Positions 7,681-16,472 of a DNA stretch of 64,000 bases are shown here, piece after piece. The stretch spans positions 310,001 to 374,000 of the forward strand of contig NZ_FOBF01000002.1 of assembly GCF_900109355.1 (NCBI RefSeq). The letters run 5' to 3'. This DNA comes from Nonomuraea pusilla (GTDB taxonomy: Bacteria > Actinomycetota > Actinomycetes > Streptosporangiales > Streptosporangiaceae). Made by a program: the position numbers and the translations under genes. The stretch's first letter is position 1. Each line of letters starts with the position of its first letter. The notes under the pieces were generated by a model, which was not told the origin of the DNA, did not search any database, and saw only the letters and a program-made list of their open reading frames with translations.

Positions 7681-8496
7681 ATGATCGTTGTGACGGGCGC
7701 CACAGGGAACGTCGGCCGGGAGCTCGCCGGCCTGCTCGCCGCCGCGGGGGAGCAGGTGACCGCCGTCTCCAGGAACGCCGCCGACCTGCCGCACAACGTC
7801 CGGCACGTCCAGGCCGACCTGGCCGACCCCGCCACCCTGCGGCCCGCGTTCGACGGGGCCGAGGCCCTGTTCCTCCTGGTGGCGGGCGACGACCCGCACG
7901 CCGTCCTGGCCACCGCCGCGCACGCGGGCGTCCGCCGGGTCGTGCTGCTGTCCTCGCAGGGCGCCGGCACTCGACCGGACAGCTACCGCCACCCCGCCGC
8001 CTTCGAACAAGCCGTAAAAGACTCCGGGCTGGAGTGGACGATCCTGCGGCCGGGCGGCTTCGCCTCCAACGCCTACGCCTGGGCCGAGAGCGTCCGCGCC
8101 CGGCGCACGGCCGCCGCGCCGTTCGGCGACGTCGGGCTGCCGGTCATCGACCCGGCCGACATCGCCGAGGTCGCCTCCGCCGTCCTGCGCGAGCCCGGCC
8201 ACGCAAGCCGTACCTACGAGCTGACCGGCCCCGAGCTCCTCACCCCACGCGAGCGGGCCGCCGCCATCGGCCAGGCGCTGGGCGAGCCCGTACGGTTCGT
8301 CGAACAGTCCCGCGACGAGGCCCGCGCGCAGATGCTGCACCTGATGCCCGAACCGGTCGCCGACGCCACCCTCGCCATCCTCGGCGCCCCCACACCGGCC
8401 GAGCAGCGGATCAGCCCGGACGTCGAGCGCGTCCTCGGCCGCGCACCCCGCACCTTCGCCACCTGGGCCGCCCGCAACCTGGCCGCCTTCCGCTGA
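7681..8496 (+). CDS. NAD(P)-binding NmrA-like atypical short-chain reductase
   Basis: 271 residues. The N-terminal dinucleotide motif is VTGATGNVGRELAGLL (GxxGxxG, residues 4-19), followed by LVDLADP-like and DGAEALFLLVA segments and RRVVLLSSQGA. The pattern matches the NmrA/quinone oxidoreductase 2 group, which lacks the classic YxxxK catalytic pair and acts as NADPH sensor or quinone reductase. A GGAG lies 9 bases before the ATG. The dehalogenase gene follows 56 bases later on the same strand, so co-transcription is likely. Confidence 0.9.
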   Translation: MIVVTGATGNVGRELAGLLAAAGEQVTAVSRNAADLPHNVRHVQADLADPATLRPAFDGAEALFLLVAGDDPHAVLATAAHAGVRRVVLLSSQGAGTRPDSYRHPAAFEQAVKDSGLEWTILRPGGFASNAYAWAESVRARRTAAAPFGDVGLPVIDPADIAEVASAVLREPGHASRTYELTGPELLTPRERAAAIGQALGEPVRFVEQSRDEARAQMLHLMPEPVADATLAILGAPTPAEQRISPDVERVLGRAPRTFATWAARNLAAFR

Positions 8497-8552
8497 CCTC
8501 ACACGCCAGATCCGCCCGCCCTGCCCGGCCCCTCCGGCGACAAGGAGTCCCC

Positions 8553-9413
8553 ATGCCCACCCAGAACGTCCTCGACTCGGCGATCCACTACCAGGAACTC
8601 GGCACGGGCGCGCCCGTGGTCTTCCTGCACGGCAACCCCACCTCCTCCCACCTGTGGCGGAACGTTCTCCCGGCCGTCGGGCCGGGACGGCTCCTCGCCC
8701 CCGACCTCATCGGCATGGGCAGATCCGGCAAACCCGGCATCGCTTACACTTTCGCCGACCACGCCCGCTACCTGGACGCCTGGTTCGACGCCCTCGGCCT
8801 CGACGAGGTGATCCTCGTCGGCCACGACTGGGGCGGCGCCCTCGCCTTCGACTGGGCCGCCCGCCACCCCGGCCGCGTACGAGGCGTGGCCTTCACCGAG
8901 ACCATCGTCAGACCGATGTCGTGGCAGGAGTTCCCCGAGGGCGGCCGCGACCTGTTCCGCGCCATCAAGACCGACGACGTCGGCGAGCGCATGATCCTCG
9001 ACGGCAACGCCTTCATCGAACAGGCGCTGCCCGGCACCGTCGCGACCCCGCTCAGCCAGGCCGACCTCGACGTCTACCGCGCGCCCTACCCGACGAGGGA
9101 GAGCCGGCTGCCGCTGCTGCAGTGGCCGCGTTCGATGCCGCTCGGTGGCCGGCCCGCCGACGTCGTCGCCAGGATCGAGGCCTACGACCGGTGGCTGGCC
9201 ACCAGCACCCGGGTGCCGAAACTGCTGATCACCTTCGCGCCCGGCCCTGGCACGATGATGGGCCCGGCCCTGATCGACTGGTGCACGTCCCACATCGCGG
9301 CGCTCGACGTCTCCCGGCACGACGAGGTCGCCGGGCACCACACCCCGGAAGACCAGCCGCACGCCATCGCGGCCGACATCGCCGCCTGGGCCGACGAGCA
9401 CGCCCTGCGCTGA
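8553..9413 (+). CDS. Haloalkane dehalogenase
   Basis: 286 residues, alpha/beta-hydrolase fold with the dehalogenase set: HGNPTSS with halide-binding Asn28, nucleophile Asp92 followed by Trp93 in GHDWGG, acid Glu116 in FTETI, and base His262 in AGHHTPEDQP. This arrangement (Asp-His-Glu, Asn-Trp) marks subfamily II enzymes such as LinB/DhaA. The enzyme would hydrolyse C-halogen bonds of haloalkanes to alcohols in the cytoplasm. AAGGAG precedes the ATG by 7 bases. The preceding NmrA-like gene may share a transcript; the link is unknown. Confidence 0.93.
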   Translation: MPTQNVLDSAIHYQELGTGAPVVFLHGNPTSSHLWRNVLPAVGPGRLLAPDLIGMGRSGKPGIAYTFADHARYLDAWFDALGLDEVILVGHDWGGALAFDWAARHPGRVRGVAFTETIVRPMSWQEFPEGGRDLFRAIKTDDVGERMILDGNAFIEQALPGTVATPLSQADLDVYRAPYPTRESRLPLLQWPRSMPLGGRPADVVARIEAYDRWLATSTRVPKLLITFAPGPGTMMGPALIDWCTSHIAALDVSRHDEVAGHHTPEDQPHAIAADIAAWADEHALR

Positions 9414-9518
9414 CCGCACCGGCCGGCGGCCACGAAGGAGCGAGGCGTCACACGCCGCGCCCCTTCCCGAGCCGCCCGTCGGTGGCGTCATCCGGGAGGC
9501 TCGGAGCGGACGCGGTTC

Positions 9519-9852
9519 CTACGCGGCCCCCGACCTGCCTTCCGCCTGCCAGGTGTCACGCAGGGTCTTCAAGGCGCCGCCCCAGGCGAGGAGCTCGTCC
9601 AGCATGGCGCGACCGCGTCGGCGTGGCGGGCCGCCGGGGCGAGGACGTGGAAGTCCTCCTCTGATCATGAGTACGTCCTCCGCCCCCGAGGCGGCGGCCA
9701 GCTGGATCAGCAGAGTGCCGCCTCCACCAGCACCCACTCGCCCGGACGCACCCCGGCCTGCCGGTGCAGGGGCACCGCTGTCCGCCCATCGGCCAGCAGC
9801 GCCACCGCATCGCGCAGCCTCACCCGCGCCGGGACGGGGACGAGGCCTCCGA
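9519..9852 (-). pseudogene. Zinc-type dehydrogenase/quinone oxidoreductase (MDR) relic
   Basis: Minus-strand frames carry successive pieces of a medium-chain reductase. LVPVPARVRLRDAVALLADGRTA and GVRPGEWVLVEAA lie in one frame, GGTLLIQLAAASGAED (Rossmann GxxG region) in another. The N-terminal domain and most of the cofactor domain are missing. The relic overlaps the 3' end of the P-loop kinase gene, suggesting a deletion joined the two. Confidence 0.6.
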
Positions 9853-10515
9853 GGCGTCGCCGTGCGCCAGCGAGGGCCATCGGTCCGCGGCCCACTCCGG
9901 CCAGCCCGGCCACCCCGCCGGCGGACCGGGGATGTCGCCGCCGCCGAGTTCGGCGGCATCCGGCGCCTGGAACCGCTCCCGCCACTCGTCGAGGTCCGCC
10001 TCGCTCATCGGGAAGGTCGTGTGGGGTGCGGTCGCCTGGCGGTGTGCGATCCGGGCGCGTTGGACGTCCTCGTCGACGGGCAGGTAGATCACTTGGCAGG
10101 CCGCCCCGGCCGACGCCGCCAGCCGGCGCAGCGCCGACCGTTCGTCGCGGCTCCAGAGCCCGAAGTCGAGCACGACGTCGGTGCCCAGCCGCAGCGCCCG
10201 CAGGGCCAGCGCGATGAGCCGTCCTTCCAGGACGTCGCGCTTGCCGTCGGGCTGCGCCCCGTCGAACAGGGAGATCATCCACTCGTCCGGGGTCAGCCGC
10301 AGCGCGCCGTGCGCCGCGGCGAGTTCTTCGGCCCGGGTGGTCTTTCCTGCGCCGGGGAGCCCGACCATCAGGAGAAGCCGGGCGGGTCCGGCCTGCACGC
10401 CATGGGTCGGCTTCGCGCGCGCGGCGGCTGCGGCCGGCTCGCCGGCGACGGCGGGGAACGCCTCGGGCGCGCGCGGGAAAGGAGCTCGGTGCGGTGGAGG
10501 GAACTGCTGCGACAT
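9820..10515 (-). CDS. P-loop kinase-like ATPase
   Basis: 231 residues from the ATG at 10515, which has a GGGAG ahead. A proline/alanine-rich N-terminal tail (about 40 residues) precedes the Walker A motif LMVGLPGAGKTTRAEELA. A Walker B-like DVVLDFGLWSRDER and the Arg-rich lid IYLPVDEDVQRARIAHRQ follow. The layout fits AAA_33/zeta-toxin/chloramphenicol-phosphotransferase-like kinases, which phosphorylate small molecules or nucleotides. No antitoxin is adjacent. The last 20 residues may be altered by the junction with the MDR relic. Confidence 0.8.
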   Translation of the reverse strand: MSQQFPPPHRAPFPRAPEAFPAVAGEPAAAAARAKPTHGVQAGPARLLLMVGLPGAGKTTRAEELAAAHGALRLTPDEWMISLFDGAQPDGKRDVLEGRLIALALRALRLGTDVVLDFGLWSRDERSALRRLAASAGAACQVIYLPVDEDVQRARIAHRQATAPHTTFPMSEADLDEWRERFQAPDAAELGGGDIPGPPAGWPGWPEWAADRWPSLAHGDASEASSPSRRG

Positions 10516-10872
10516 GGATGCGCTCTCCCGATCAGACACGACGATCCGGCAGCACGGCCAGCCGCGGGACCGGGCCGCCGCGGGACACCGACCCGGCGGT
10601 ACGCCCTGGCGCTGCCCCCGGCGGGGCAGGCGATGACGCAGCGGTCACGGCAACCGCGATACCGTCGCTAAGCGGTGGTGCGGATGTGCAGAGCGGCGAA
10701 GCAACCCATGCCGCCACGATAACCCACAGCACCGGCACGGGCGTCGGCCGCGATCAACCACCGTTCGGTACACCCCCGCGCCCCGCCCGACCAGTGCACC
10801 CGGCCGGACCTGCGCCGACTGCGCCACCTACCCCGGCCGAAGCGGTATAGAAATCGAGGTACGGGCATGCCG
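10516..10872. other. Intergenic region without a supportable gene
   Basis: Between the divergent kinase and XRE genes I see no frame with recognisable protein features. The right end carries AT-richer sequence that forms the XRE promoter. Confidence 0.5.
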
Positions 10873-10880
10873 GGTATAGA
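10873..10880 (+). promoter_or_regulatory. -10 element for XRE gene
   Basis: TATAGAGT lies about 9 bases before the ATG at 10889. If used as -10, transcription would start at or next to the start codon, a leaderless mRNA. No clear -35 is seen. Confidence 0.4.
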
Positions 10881-10888
10881 GTGGACCC

Positions 10889-11140
10889 ATGGTGCGACCT
10901 CCGCTGACCCCCGAGGAGCGGCTCCGCGGTGAGCAGCTCGGTCACATACTGCGCAACGCCCGGGGCGAGCGCAGCATCGTCGAGGTCGCCGCCGCCGCCG
11001 GCATGTCCGCGGAGACCCTCCGCAAGATCGAGACCGGCCGCATCGCCACCCCCGCGTTCTTCACCATCGCCTCCCTGGCCGACGTGCTCGGCGTCTCCCT
11101 CGACCACCTCGCCGTCCGCAGCACCCCCACCCCCACCTAG
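10889..11140 (+). CDS. Small XRE/Cro-type DNA-binding protein
   Basis: 83 residues, essentially one helix-turn-helix: LGHILRNARGERSIVEVAAAAGMSAETLRKIETGRIATPAFFTIASLADVL. The HTH_3 pattern (AAxAGMSxETLRKIExGR) is clear. It is a single-domain regulator or antitoxin-like protein. No toxin is adjacent; the convergent neighbour is a tyrosine recombinase, 26 bases from this stop. It could regulate that recombinase, but no operator was identified. Confidence 0.88.
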   Translation: MVRPPLTPEERLRGEQLGHILRNARGERSIVEVAAAAGMSAETLRKIETGRIATPAFFTIASLADVLGVSLDHLAVRSTPTPT

Positions 11141-11166
11141 CGCACACGCGGGCGGGGCGGCGGAGC

Positions 11167-12258
11167 CTAGGAACCGGCCGCCGGCCCCGGACGGCGCAGC
11201 AGCGGGTGCGTCCGCATCGCCACCTCCAGCTCGCCCGGCAGCTCGTCACGGTAACGCCCCAGCGTCGACAGGTCGCTGTGCCCCAGCACCCGCCGCACCG
11301 CGTCCATGTCCACCGCGTCGGCCAGCAGATGCGTCGCCGTCGTGTGACGCAGCCCGTGCGGCGTCACCGAACGCCGCCGGTCGGGATCGACCCGCCGCTG
11401 CACCCGGTCGATCACCGCCTGCACGTCGCCGCGCGCCAGCCGCCGCCCCCGCCACGACAGCAGCAGCGCCTTGTCCTCGCCGCCCGCCTGCCGCCCCCGC
11501 GCAAGGTACTCCTGCAGCACCCGCGCCACGTCATCGGGCAACGGCACATCCCGTGTACGCCCGCCCTTGCCGAAGATCCGCCAGTACCGTACGCCGTCGT
11601 TGGTGAAGAAGTCCTCGACGTTGGCGCGCACCAGCTCCGACACCCTCGGCCCCACCGTGGCCAGCAGCAGCACGATCAGCGCGTCACGCAACTCGGTGCG
11701 CTGGTCGCGTCGCCCGCCCTCACCGGCGCCCGACCCCGGCAGCGCCTGCGCCGCCCCGATCAGCCCCTCGGCCTGCTCACGCGTCAGCGCCCGCCGCTGG
11801 GGACGCAGCCCGCCCCGCTCCCGCGCCGTGACCGTGGCCAGCGCCATCGGGTTGACCTGCACCCACCCGGCCAGCGCCGCGTGCTTGAACAGCGCGGAGA
11901 TCGACCTGCGGAACCGCGCCTGCGACGACGGCGACTGCCCCCCGCCGGCACCCCCACCCGAGCCGCCACCCGAGCCGCCACGCGGACCGGCACCCGGACC
12001 GGCGCCCGGACCGGCGGGGGAGCGGCGGCCGTCGGGCCTGCGGGCGAACGCCAGCAGGATCGCGTCGACGTCCTCACCCGTCAGGTCGTCCAGGACCGTC
12101 GCCTCGCCCGCCAGATCCACCAGCGTCGCCACGTCACGCGCGTACACCTCGGCCGTGGACGGCGACAGCGAACCCGTCACCGTCCTGGCCCGCACCAGCT
12201 CCACGTACCTCGCCGCCGCCTCGGCCACCGTCAACCGGTTCAGCTCCGCAGGCCGCAC
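11167..12258 (-). CDS. Tyrosine recombinase/integrase (XerC/D-like)
   Basis: 363 residues. The N-terminal SAM-like core-binding domain (1-140) is interrupted by a Gly/Pro-rich insertion of about 28 residues (near 78-106) encoded by short GC repeats. The catalytic domain carries Arg (GPRVSELVR), the beta-hairpin Lys (GKGGRTRDVPL), HGLRH, LGHSDLSTLGRY with the second His and nucleophile Tyr. All catalytic residues are present, so it should be active. It cuts and rejoins DNA at short dyad sites. No att site or tRNA is evident nearby, so whether it is chromosomal Xer-like or a former integrase is open. Confidence 0.9.
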   Translation of the reverse strand: MRPAELNRLTVAEAAARYVELVRARTVTGSLSPSTAEVYARDVATLVDLAGEATVLDDLTGEDVDAILLAFARRPDGRRSPAGPGAGPGAGPRGGSGGGSGGGAGGGQSPSSQARFRRSISALFKHAALAGWVQVNPMALATVTARERGGLRPQRRALTREQAEGLIGAAQALPGSGAGEGGRRDQRTELRDALIVLLLATVGPRVSELVRANVEDFFTNDGVRYWRIFGKGGRTRDVPLPDDVARVLQEYLARGRQAGGEDKALLLSWRGRRLARGDVQAVIDRVQRRVDPDRRRSVTPHGLRHTTATHLLADAVDMDAVRRVLGHSDLSTLGRYRDELPGELEVAMRTHPLLRRPGPAAGS

Positions 12259-12363
12259 CCGCCGCCTCCTCCGCTCGTACCCGACAACCCGCCGGGCACG
12301 ACCGTAGCGGCCCCCACCGACAGAAACAGCGCCCCGCGGCGACCGGGAAGCCGGCGAAGGAGG

Positions 12364-13893
12364 TCAGATGTCGCGGAACGTCTCGATCCGCGCCCCCACC
12401 GCGTTCAGCCGCTCCGCCAGCTCCTCGTACCCCCGGTTGATCACGTACACGTTCCGCAGCACCGACGTGCCCTCCGCGGCCATCATCGCCAGCAGCACCA
12501 CCACCGCGGGACGCAGCGCCGGCGGGCACATCATCTCCGCGCTGCGCCAGCGCGTCGGCCCCTCCACCAGCACCCGGTGCGGGTCGAGCAGCTTCACCGA
12601 CGCGCCCAGCCGCGTCAGCTCCGTCAGATAGATCGCCCGGTTGTCGTACACCCAGTCGTGGATCAGCGTCGAACCCTGCGCCGAGGCCGCGATCGCCGCG
12701 AAGAACGGCACGTTGTCGATGTTGAGACCGGGGAACGGCATCGGGTGGATCTTGTCGATGGGGGAGACCAGCTTCGACGGCCGCACCGTCAGGTCCACCA
12801 GCCGGGTGCGCCCGTTGGCCGCCGCGTACTCCGGCCCGCGGTCGTGGTCGAGCCCCATCTCCTCCAGCACCGCGAGCTCGATCTCCAGGAACTCCACCGG
12901 CACCCGGCAGATCGTCAGCTCCGAGCTGGTCACCAGCGCCGCCGCCAGCAGGCTCATCGCCTCCACCGGGTCCTCGGAGGGGGAGTAGTCGACGTCCCGC
13001 TCGATCGAGGCCACCCCGTGCACGGTCAGCGTCGTCGTGCCGATGCCCTCCACCCGCACGCCCAGCTGCTCCAGGAAGAAGCACAGGTCCTGCACCATGT
13101 AGTTCGACGAGGCGTTGCGGATCACCGTCACCCCGTCGTGCCGCGCCGCCGCCAGCAGCGCGTTCTCCGTCACCGTGTCGCCGCGCTCGGTCAGCACGAT
13201 CGGCCGCCGCGGCGACACGTCCCGGTCCACCCGGGCGTGGTAGAAGCCGCCTGTCGCGGTGATGTCCAGCCCGAAGTGCCGCAACGCCGTCATGTGCGGC
13301 TGCACCGTGCGGGTGCCCAGGTCGCAGCCGCCGGCGTAGGGGATCTCGAACTGGTCGGTACGGTGCATGAGCGGGCCGAGGAACATGATGACGCTGCGCG
13401 TCCTGCGGGCCGCCTCGGTGTCCATCGACTCCAGTTCGAGCCGGGCGGGCGGGACGATCTCCAGGTCGTTGCCCTCGTTGATCCAGCGTGCCCGTACCCC
13501 GATGGAGGCCAGCACCTCCAGGATGCGGTACACCTCCTCGATCCGGGCCACCTTGCGCAGGATCGTCCGGCCGGAGTTGAGCAGCGACGCGCACAGCAGC
13601 GCCACGCACGCGTTCTTCGACGTCTTGACGTCGATGCTGCCCGACAGCCTCCGGCCGCCGACCACCCGCAGATGCATCGGCCCTGCGTAGCCCAGCGACA
13701 CGATCTCGCTGTCCAACGCCTCGCCGATCCGCGCGATCATCTCAAGACTGATGTTCTGGTTGCCGCGCTCGATGCGGTTCACCGCGCTCTGGCTCGTTCC
13801 CAGAGCGTCGGCGAGCTGCAGTTGCGTCCAACCCCGATGCTGCCGCGCGTCGCGGATCAACCGGCCGATCCGCGCAAGATAGTCGTCTCCCAC
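12364..13893 (-). CDS. murA: UDP-N-acetylglucosamine enolpyruvyl transferase (MurA-like) with N-terminal XRE domain
   Basis: 509 residues. Residues 6-65 form an XRE helix-turn-helix (IGRLIRDARQHRGWTQLQLADALGTS..VNRIERG). The rest is an EPSP/MurA fold. MurA transfers enolpyruvate from PEP to UDP-GlcNAc, the first step of peptidoglycan synthesis. Key residues are kept: Lys in TSKNA, active-site Cys in GGCDLGTR (the fosfomycin target), Asp in PGLNIDNV, Arg in ALRPAVVV. The HTH could tie the enzyme to DNA or sense precursor levels; that is inference. It follows HypX by 16 bases, so the two form an operon. A second canonical murA is expected elsewhere. Confidence 0.9.
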   Translation of the reverse strand: MGDDYLARIGRLIRDARQHRGWTQLQLADALGTSQSAVNRIERGNQNISLEMIARIGEALDSEIVSLGYAGPMHLRVVGGRRLSGSIDVKTSKNACVALLCASLLNSGRTILRKVARIEEVYRILEVLASIGVRARWINEGNDLEIVPPARLELESMDTEAARRTRSVIMFLGPLMHRTDQFEIPYAGGCDLGTRTVQPHMTALRHFGLDITATGGFYHARVDRDVSPRRPIVLTERGDTVTENALLAAARHDGVTVIRNASSNYMVQDLCFFLEQLGVRVEGIGTTTLTVHGVASIERDVDYSPSEDPVEAMSLLAAALVTSSELTICRVPVEFLEIELAVLEEMGLDHDRGPEYAAANGRTRLVDLTVRPSKLVSPIDKIHPMPFPGLNIDNVPFFAAIAASAQGSTLIHDWVYDNRAIYLTELTRLGASVKLLDPHRVLVEGPTRWRSAEMMCPPALRPAVVVLLAMMAAEGTSVLRNVYVINRGYEELAERLNAVGARIETFRDI

Positions 13894-13909
13894 AGGACGA
13901 GACCATATC

Positions 13910-15643
13910 TCACATATGAGATGGCACCGCGAAGCCGGGTCCCGACGCGCCGGACAACTCCCGGTGCGCCGCCAGATGCACCGGAGTGGCCTGCGCCTTC
14001 CGCTTGTGCACGAACGCCTGCCGCGCCGCCCGGAAGCCGTTGCGGTCGTCGAACATGTCCCGGCTCATCTCCGCCAGCTCCTCGGCCCGGTACGCCTCCA
14101 GCGGCCTGCGCCGCTCGTCCGACTCCCGCACCCGCCGACGAACACCCAGCAACTCCTCATACCGGGCATCCACCGCCAGGCGCTCAGCATACTCCAGCAC
14201 CCGCCGCTCGAACTCCGCCCGCGGCCCCGCCAGCATCCGGTCCGCCAGCCCCACCTCCACGGCCTCCGCCGCGCCCACCGGCAGCGCCCGCCCCGTCAGC
14301 CGCGCCGCCTGCTCCGCCCCCACCCGCCGCGGCAGCACGTACGTCCAGTACTCACTGCCGAACAACCCCATCGTCCGGTAGTGCGGGTTCAGCACCACAC
14401 CCTCACGCACCACCACCCGGTCGGCGCCCAGCCCCATCATCACGCCCCCCGCACCCGCGTTGCCGCCGATCGACGTCACCACGAGCTGGCTCACACACCC
14501 GACGATCTCCCGGCACGCCGCGTTGATCGCGTTGATGTTGCGCCACGCCTCCGTCTCCGGGTGCCGCGCCGCCTCGATCACGTTCAGATGGATGCCGTTG
14601 GAGAACACCTCGCCGCCGCGCACCACCAGCACCCGCGTGTCCTGCGCCACCGCGTACCGCAGCGCCGCCGTCAGCCGCCGGCACTGCTCGGTGGACATCG
14701 CCCCGTTGTAGAAGTCGAACCCCACCACGCCCACCGGGCCGCGCCGCTCGTAGGTGATCTCGCTGAACCCGGAGCGTTCCGGCACATCGTCCAGCAGGCC
14801 CTGCGGCAGCGCGCCCGCCACCATGGCCTCGGTCAGCGCCGCGGCGGCCGGCAGCTTCACCGCGCCCTCGGACTCCATCCGCAGCTGGCCGACCCACACC
14901 GTCCCCTGGCCCGCGTGCATCAGGACCGCGCCCTCGCGCCGCCCCGCCAGCGTCCCGGGGCGGCCGGGCAGCTGCGGCCCGGGACGCACGTCGAACACCC
15001 GCACGGGAACGTCCAGCAGCCGCGTCCTGCCGCCGGGGGAGCCGTCGGCCGCCCGCACGGTGCGCACGATCCGCTCCACCGGCTCCTCCCAGGAGAACTC
15101 CCGGTCGGCGTGCCGCATCGCCCGCCGCAGCCGCCCCTGCACGGGGGAGGCCACGTACTCGGCCGGCACCGGCGTGAACGAGGGGTCGGCGGCCCTGGCC
15201 GCCACCTCGGCCACCAGCTCCACGGCCGCGTCGGCGACCGGCCCGTTGTAGAGGGACGACTTGCGCGGCGCCTCGGCGGGCAGCGTGAAGGTGCGGAAGC
15301 CCCAGATGGGGCCGGCGTCCATCTCCTCGACCGCCTGCAGCGCGGTGACGCCCCAGGCGGGCTCGCCGTCGGTGATGGCCCAGTCGAGGGAGGAGGGGCC
15401 GCGGTCGCCGGGCGGGCCCGGGTGGATGATGACGGTGCGGTGGCCCTGCCAGACGCGCGCGGGCACCTTCTCCTTCAGGAACGGGCAGATCACCAGGTCG
15501 GGCTTGGCCAGTTCGACCGCCTCGGCCATGACGTCCTGCGAGACGGCCAGCTCGACGCTCACCTCGTGCCCGGCGCGGCGCAACTCCAGCCAGGCGCGCT
15601 GGGTCAGTCCGTTGAACGAGGAGCAAAGCAGCAGGATGCGCAC
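13910..15643 (-). CDS. hypX: HypX/HoxX-type protein: formyltransferase-like plus enoyl-CoA hydratase-like domains
   Basis: 577 residues from a GTG at 15643 with GAAGGAAG upstream. The N-terminal half resembles formyl-tetrahydrofolate transferases: RILLLCSSFNGLTQR, then the HPGPPGDRGPSSLDWAI signature. The C-terminal half is a crotonase fold with oxyanion region GGNAGAGGVMMGLGADRVV. HypX proteins take the formyl group of formyl-tetrahydrofolate and release CO for [NiFe]-hydrogenase cofactor assembly under oxygen. No hydrogenase gene lies in this window, so its partner is unknown. It is the first gene of an operon with XRE-MurA. Confidence 0.88.
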   Translation of the reverse strand: MRILLLCSSFNGLTQRAWLELRRAGHEVSVELAVSQDVMAEAVELAKPDLVICPFLKEKVPARVWQGHRTVIIHPGPPGDRGPSSLDWAITDGEPAWGVTALQAVEEMDAGPIWGFRTFTLPAEAPRKSSLYNGPVADAAVELVAEVAARAADPSFTPVPAEYVASPVQGRLRRAMRHADREFSWEEPVERIVRTVRAADGSPGGRTRLLDVPVRVFDVRPGPQLPGRPGTLAGRREGAVLMHAGQGTVWVGQLRMESEGAVKLPAAAALTEAMVAGALPQGLLDDVPERSGFSEITYERRGPVGVVGFDFYNGAMSTEQCRRLTAALRYAVAQDTRVLVVRGGEVFSNGIHLNVIEAARHPETEAWRNINAINAACREIVGCVSQLVVTSIGGNAGAGGVMMGLGADRVVVREGVVLNPHYRTMGLFGSEYWTYVLPRRVGAEQAARLTGRALPVGAAEAVEVGLADRMLAGPRAEFERRVLEYAERLAVDARYEELLGVRRRVRESDERRRPLEAYRAEELAEMSRDMFDDRNGFRAARQAFVHKRKAQATPVHLAAHRELSGASGPGFAVPSHM

Positions 15644-16055
15644 GGGTGGACTTCCTTCGGGCGGGGGAGTACGGCTGCGGGCCGGGACCGCCGCGGGAGG
15701 CCCGTACGGCCCCACTGGTTAACGGCTGTCCCAATTGGCCCAAACATGGCATTGATCCTGACATGGAACAGCAAGCCGTACTGACATTTCCCGGCAGAAA
15801 CCCCGCTGACCAGCCCCAATTTGACCCGCTTTGCCGGGAAAGTCCTCGCTCTTGCTTGACGCCGGAGTCAAGGGCGGACGTGTCCGGGGGAGGAGGGGCG
15901 GTCCAGGGCTCTGCCGTTCACCGGTGCTGCCGCGCTGCTGCCGGTTGACGGGCGCGGGCGCGTGCGGCGTGAGTCGCGGCGGGGGACTTCGCCGGTCACC
16001 CGGCCCGCATGGCGGATGGCCGGGTGGTCGATCGGCAGGTGCCGGCGGAACGTGT
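15644..16055. other. Intergenic region with AT-richer promoter segment
   Basis: No protein gene is supported. The stretch 15715-15850 is clearly less GC-rich than its surroundings and carries a near-repeat of TGTCAG (minus strand) 17 bases apart. It probably holds the hypX promoter. Confidence 0.45.
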
Positions 16056-16091
16056 CGATACCAGACAGAATCCACCTTCTGTCTGGTATCG
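16056..16091. terminator. Perfect 15-bp hairpin, likely transcription terminator
   Basis: CGATACCAGACAGAA (16056-16070) and its exact complement (16077-16091) enclose a 6-base TCCACC loop. It lies 33 bases downstream of the stop of the small membrane protein gene on the minus strand. No T-run follows; actinobacterial terminators often lack one. The exceptional perfection could also mark a protein binding site or element end. Confidence 0.6.
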
Positions 16092-16123
16092 CCGGGATGT
16101 CGGAATCGGGGGCGGGTGGGGGG

Positions 16124-16378
16124 TCAAAGGCGGTTGACGAAGCGTGAGGCGGCGCGCTGGCTCATGCCGGTCTCGCCGCGTACCAGGAAGACGGCTTCCT
16201 GGATCTGGCCGAGCGCCTTGAGCTCGCGCGCCTGGTCGACCAGGTCGATGCTGGGGCTTGGACGGTTCTTGGGGCGTTTGGTGGCGCGTACGGCCAGGAT
16301 GATCAGCCAGATGGCGGCGGCGGTGACGACGGCCGTCAGCGCGACCAGGCCCGGGGTGGAGATGGCCAGGCTGGACAT
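16124..16378 (-). CDS. Small single-pass membrane protein with ribosomal L7/L12-like tail
   Basis: 84 residues from the Met at 16378. One transmembrane helix spans about residues 7-28 (LVALTAVVTAAAIWLIILAV), followed by basic RATKRPKNRP and a C-terminal motif ELKALGQIQEAVFLVRGETG..RAASRFVNRL. The tail resembles the L7/L12 C-terminal pattern (K-x-EAIKLVREATGLGLxEAKxxV) found in many short actinobacterial proteins of unknown role. An earlier in-frame ATG at 16483 would add 35 basic residues and is less likely. Confidence 0.75.
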   Translation of the reverse strand: MSSLAISTPGLVALTAVVTAAAIWLIILAVRATKRPKNRPSPSIDLVDQARELKALGQIQEAVFLVRGETGMSQRAASRFVNRL

Positions 16379-16472
16379 GCACGGGCACCTGCCCGGCGCT
16401 CGGCGCTTTAGTCGGCCGCGGCGGCGGATCCGGCGCGGGAACCCCTGTTTTCCAGGGCTTCCCGATTGCTCG

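Noticed and set aside
9820..10515. Zeta-type toxin of a toxin-antitoxin pair
   Set aside because: P-loop fold fits, but there is no adjacent antitoxin gene on the same strand.
10889..12258. Integrative element (XRE regulator plus integrase)
   Set aside because: No att duplication, tRNA gene, excisionase or transfer genes nearby; the recombinase is next to ordinary metabolic genes.
11206..14526. Very long plus-strand open frame (over 1,100 codons) opposite the recombinase and MurA genes
   Set aside because: Arg/His/Pro-rich shadow caused by GC-biased codons of the real minus-strand genes; no domain signature.
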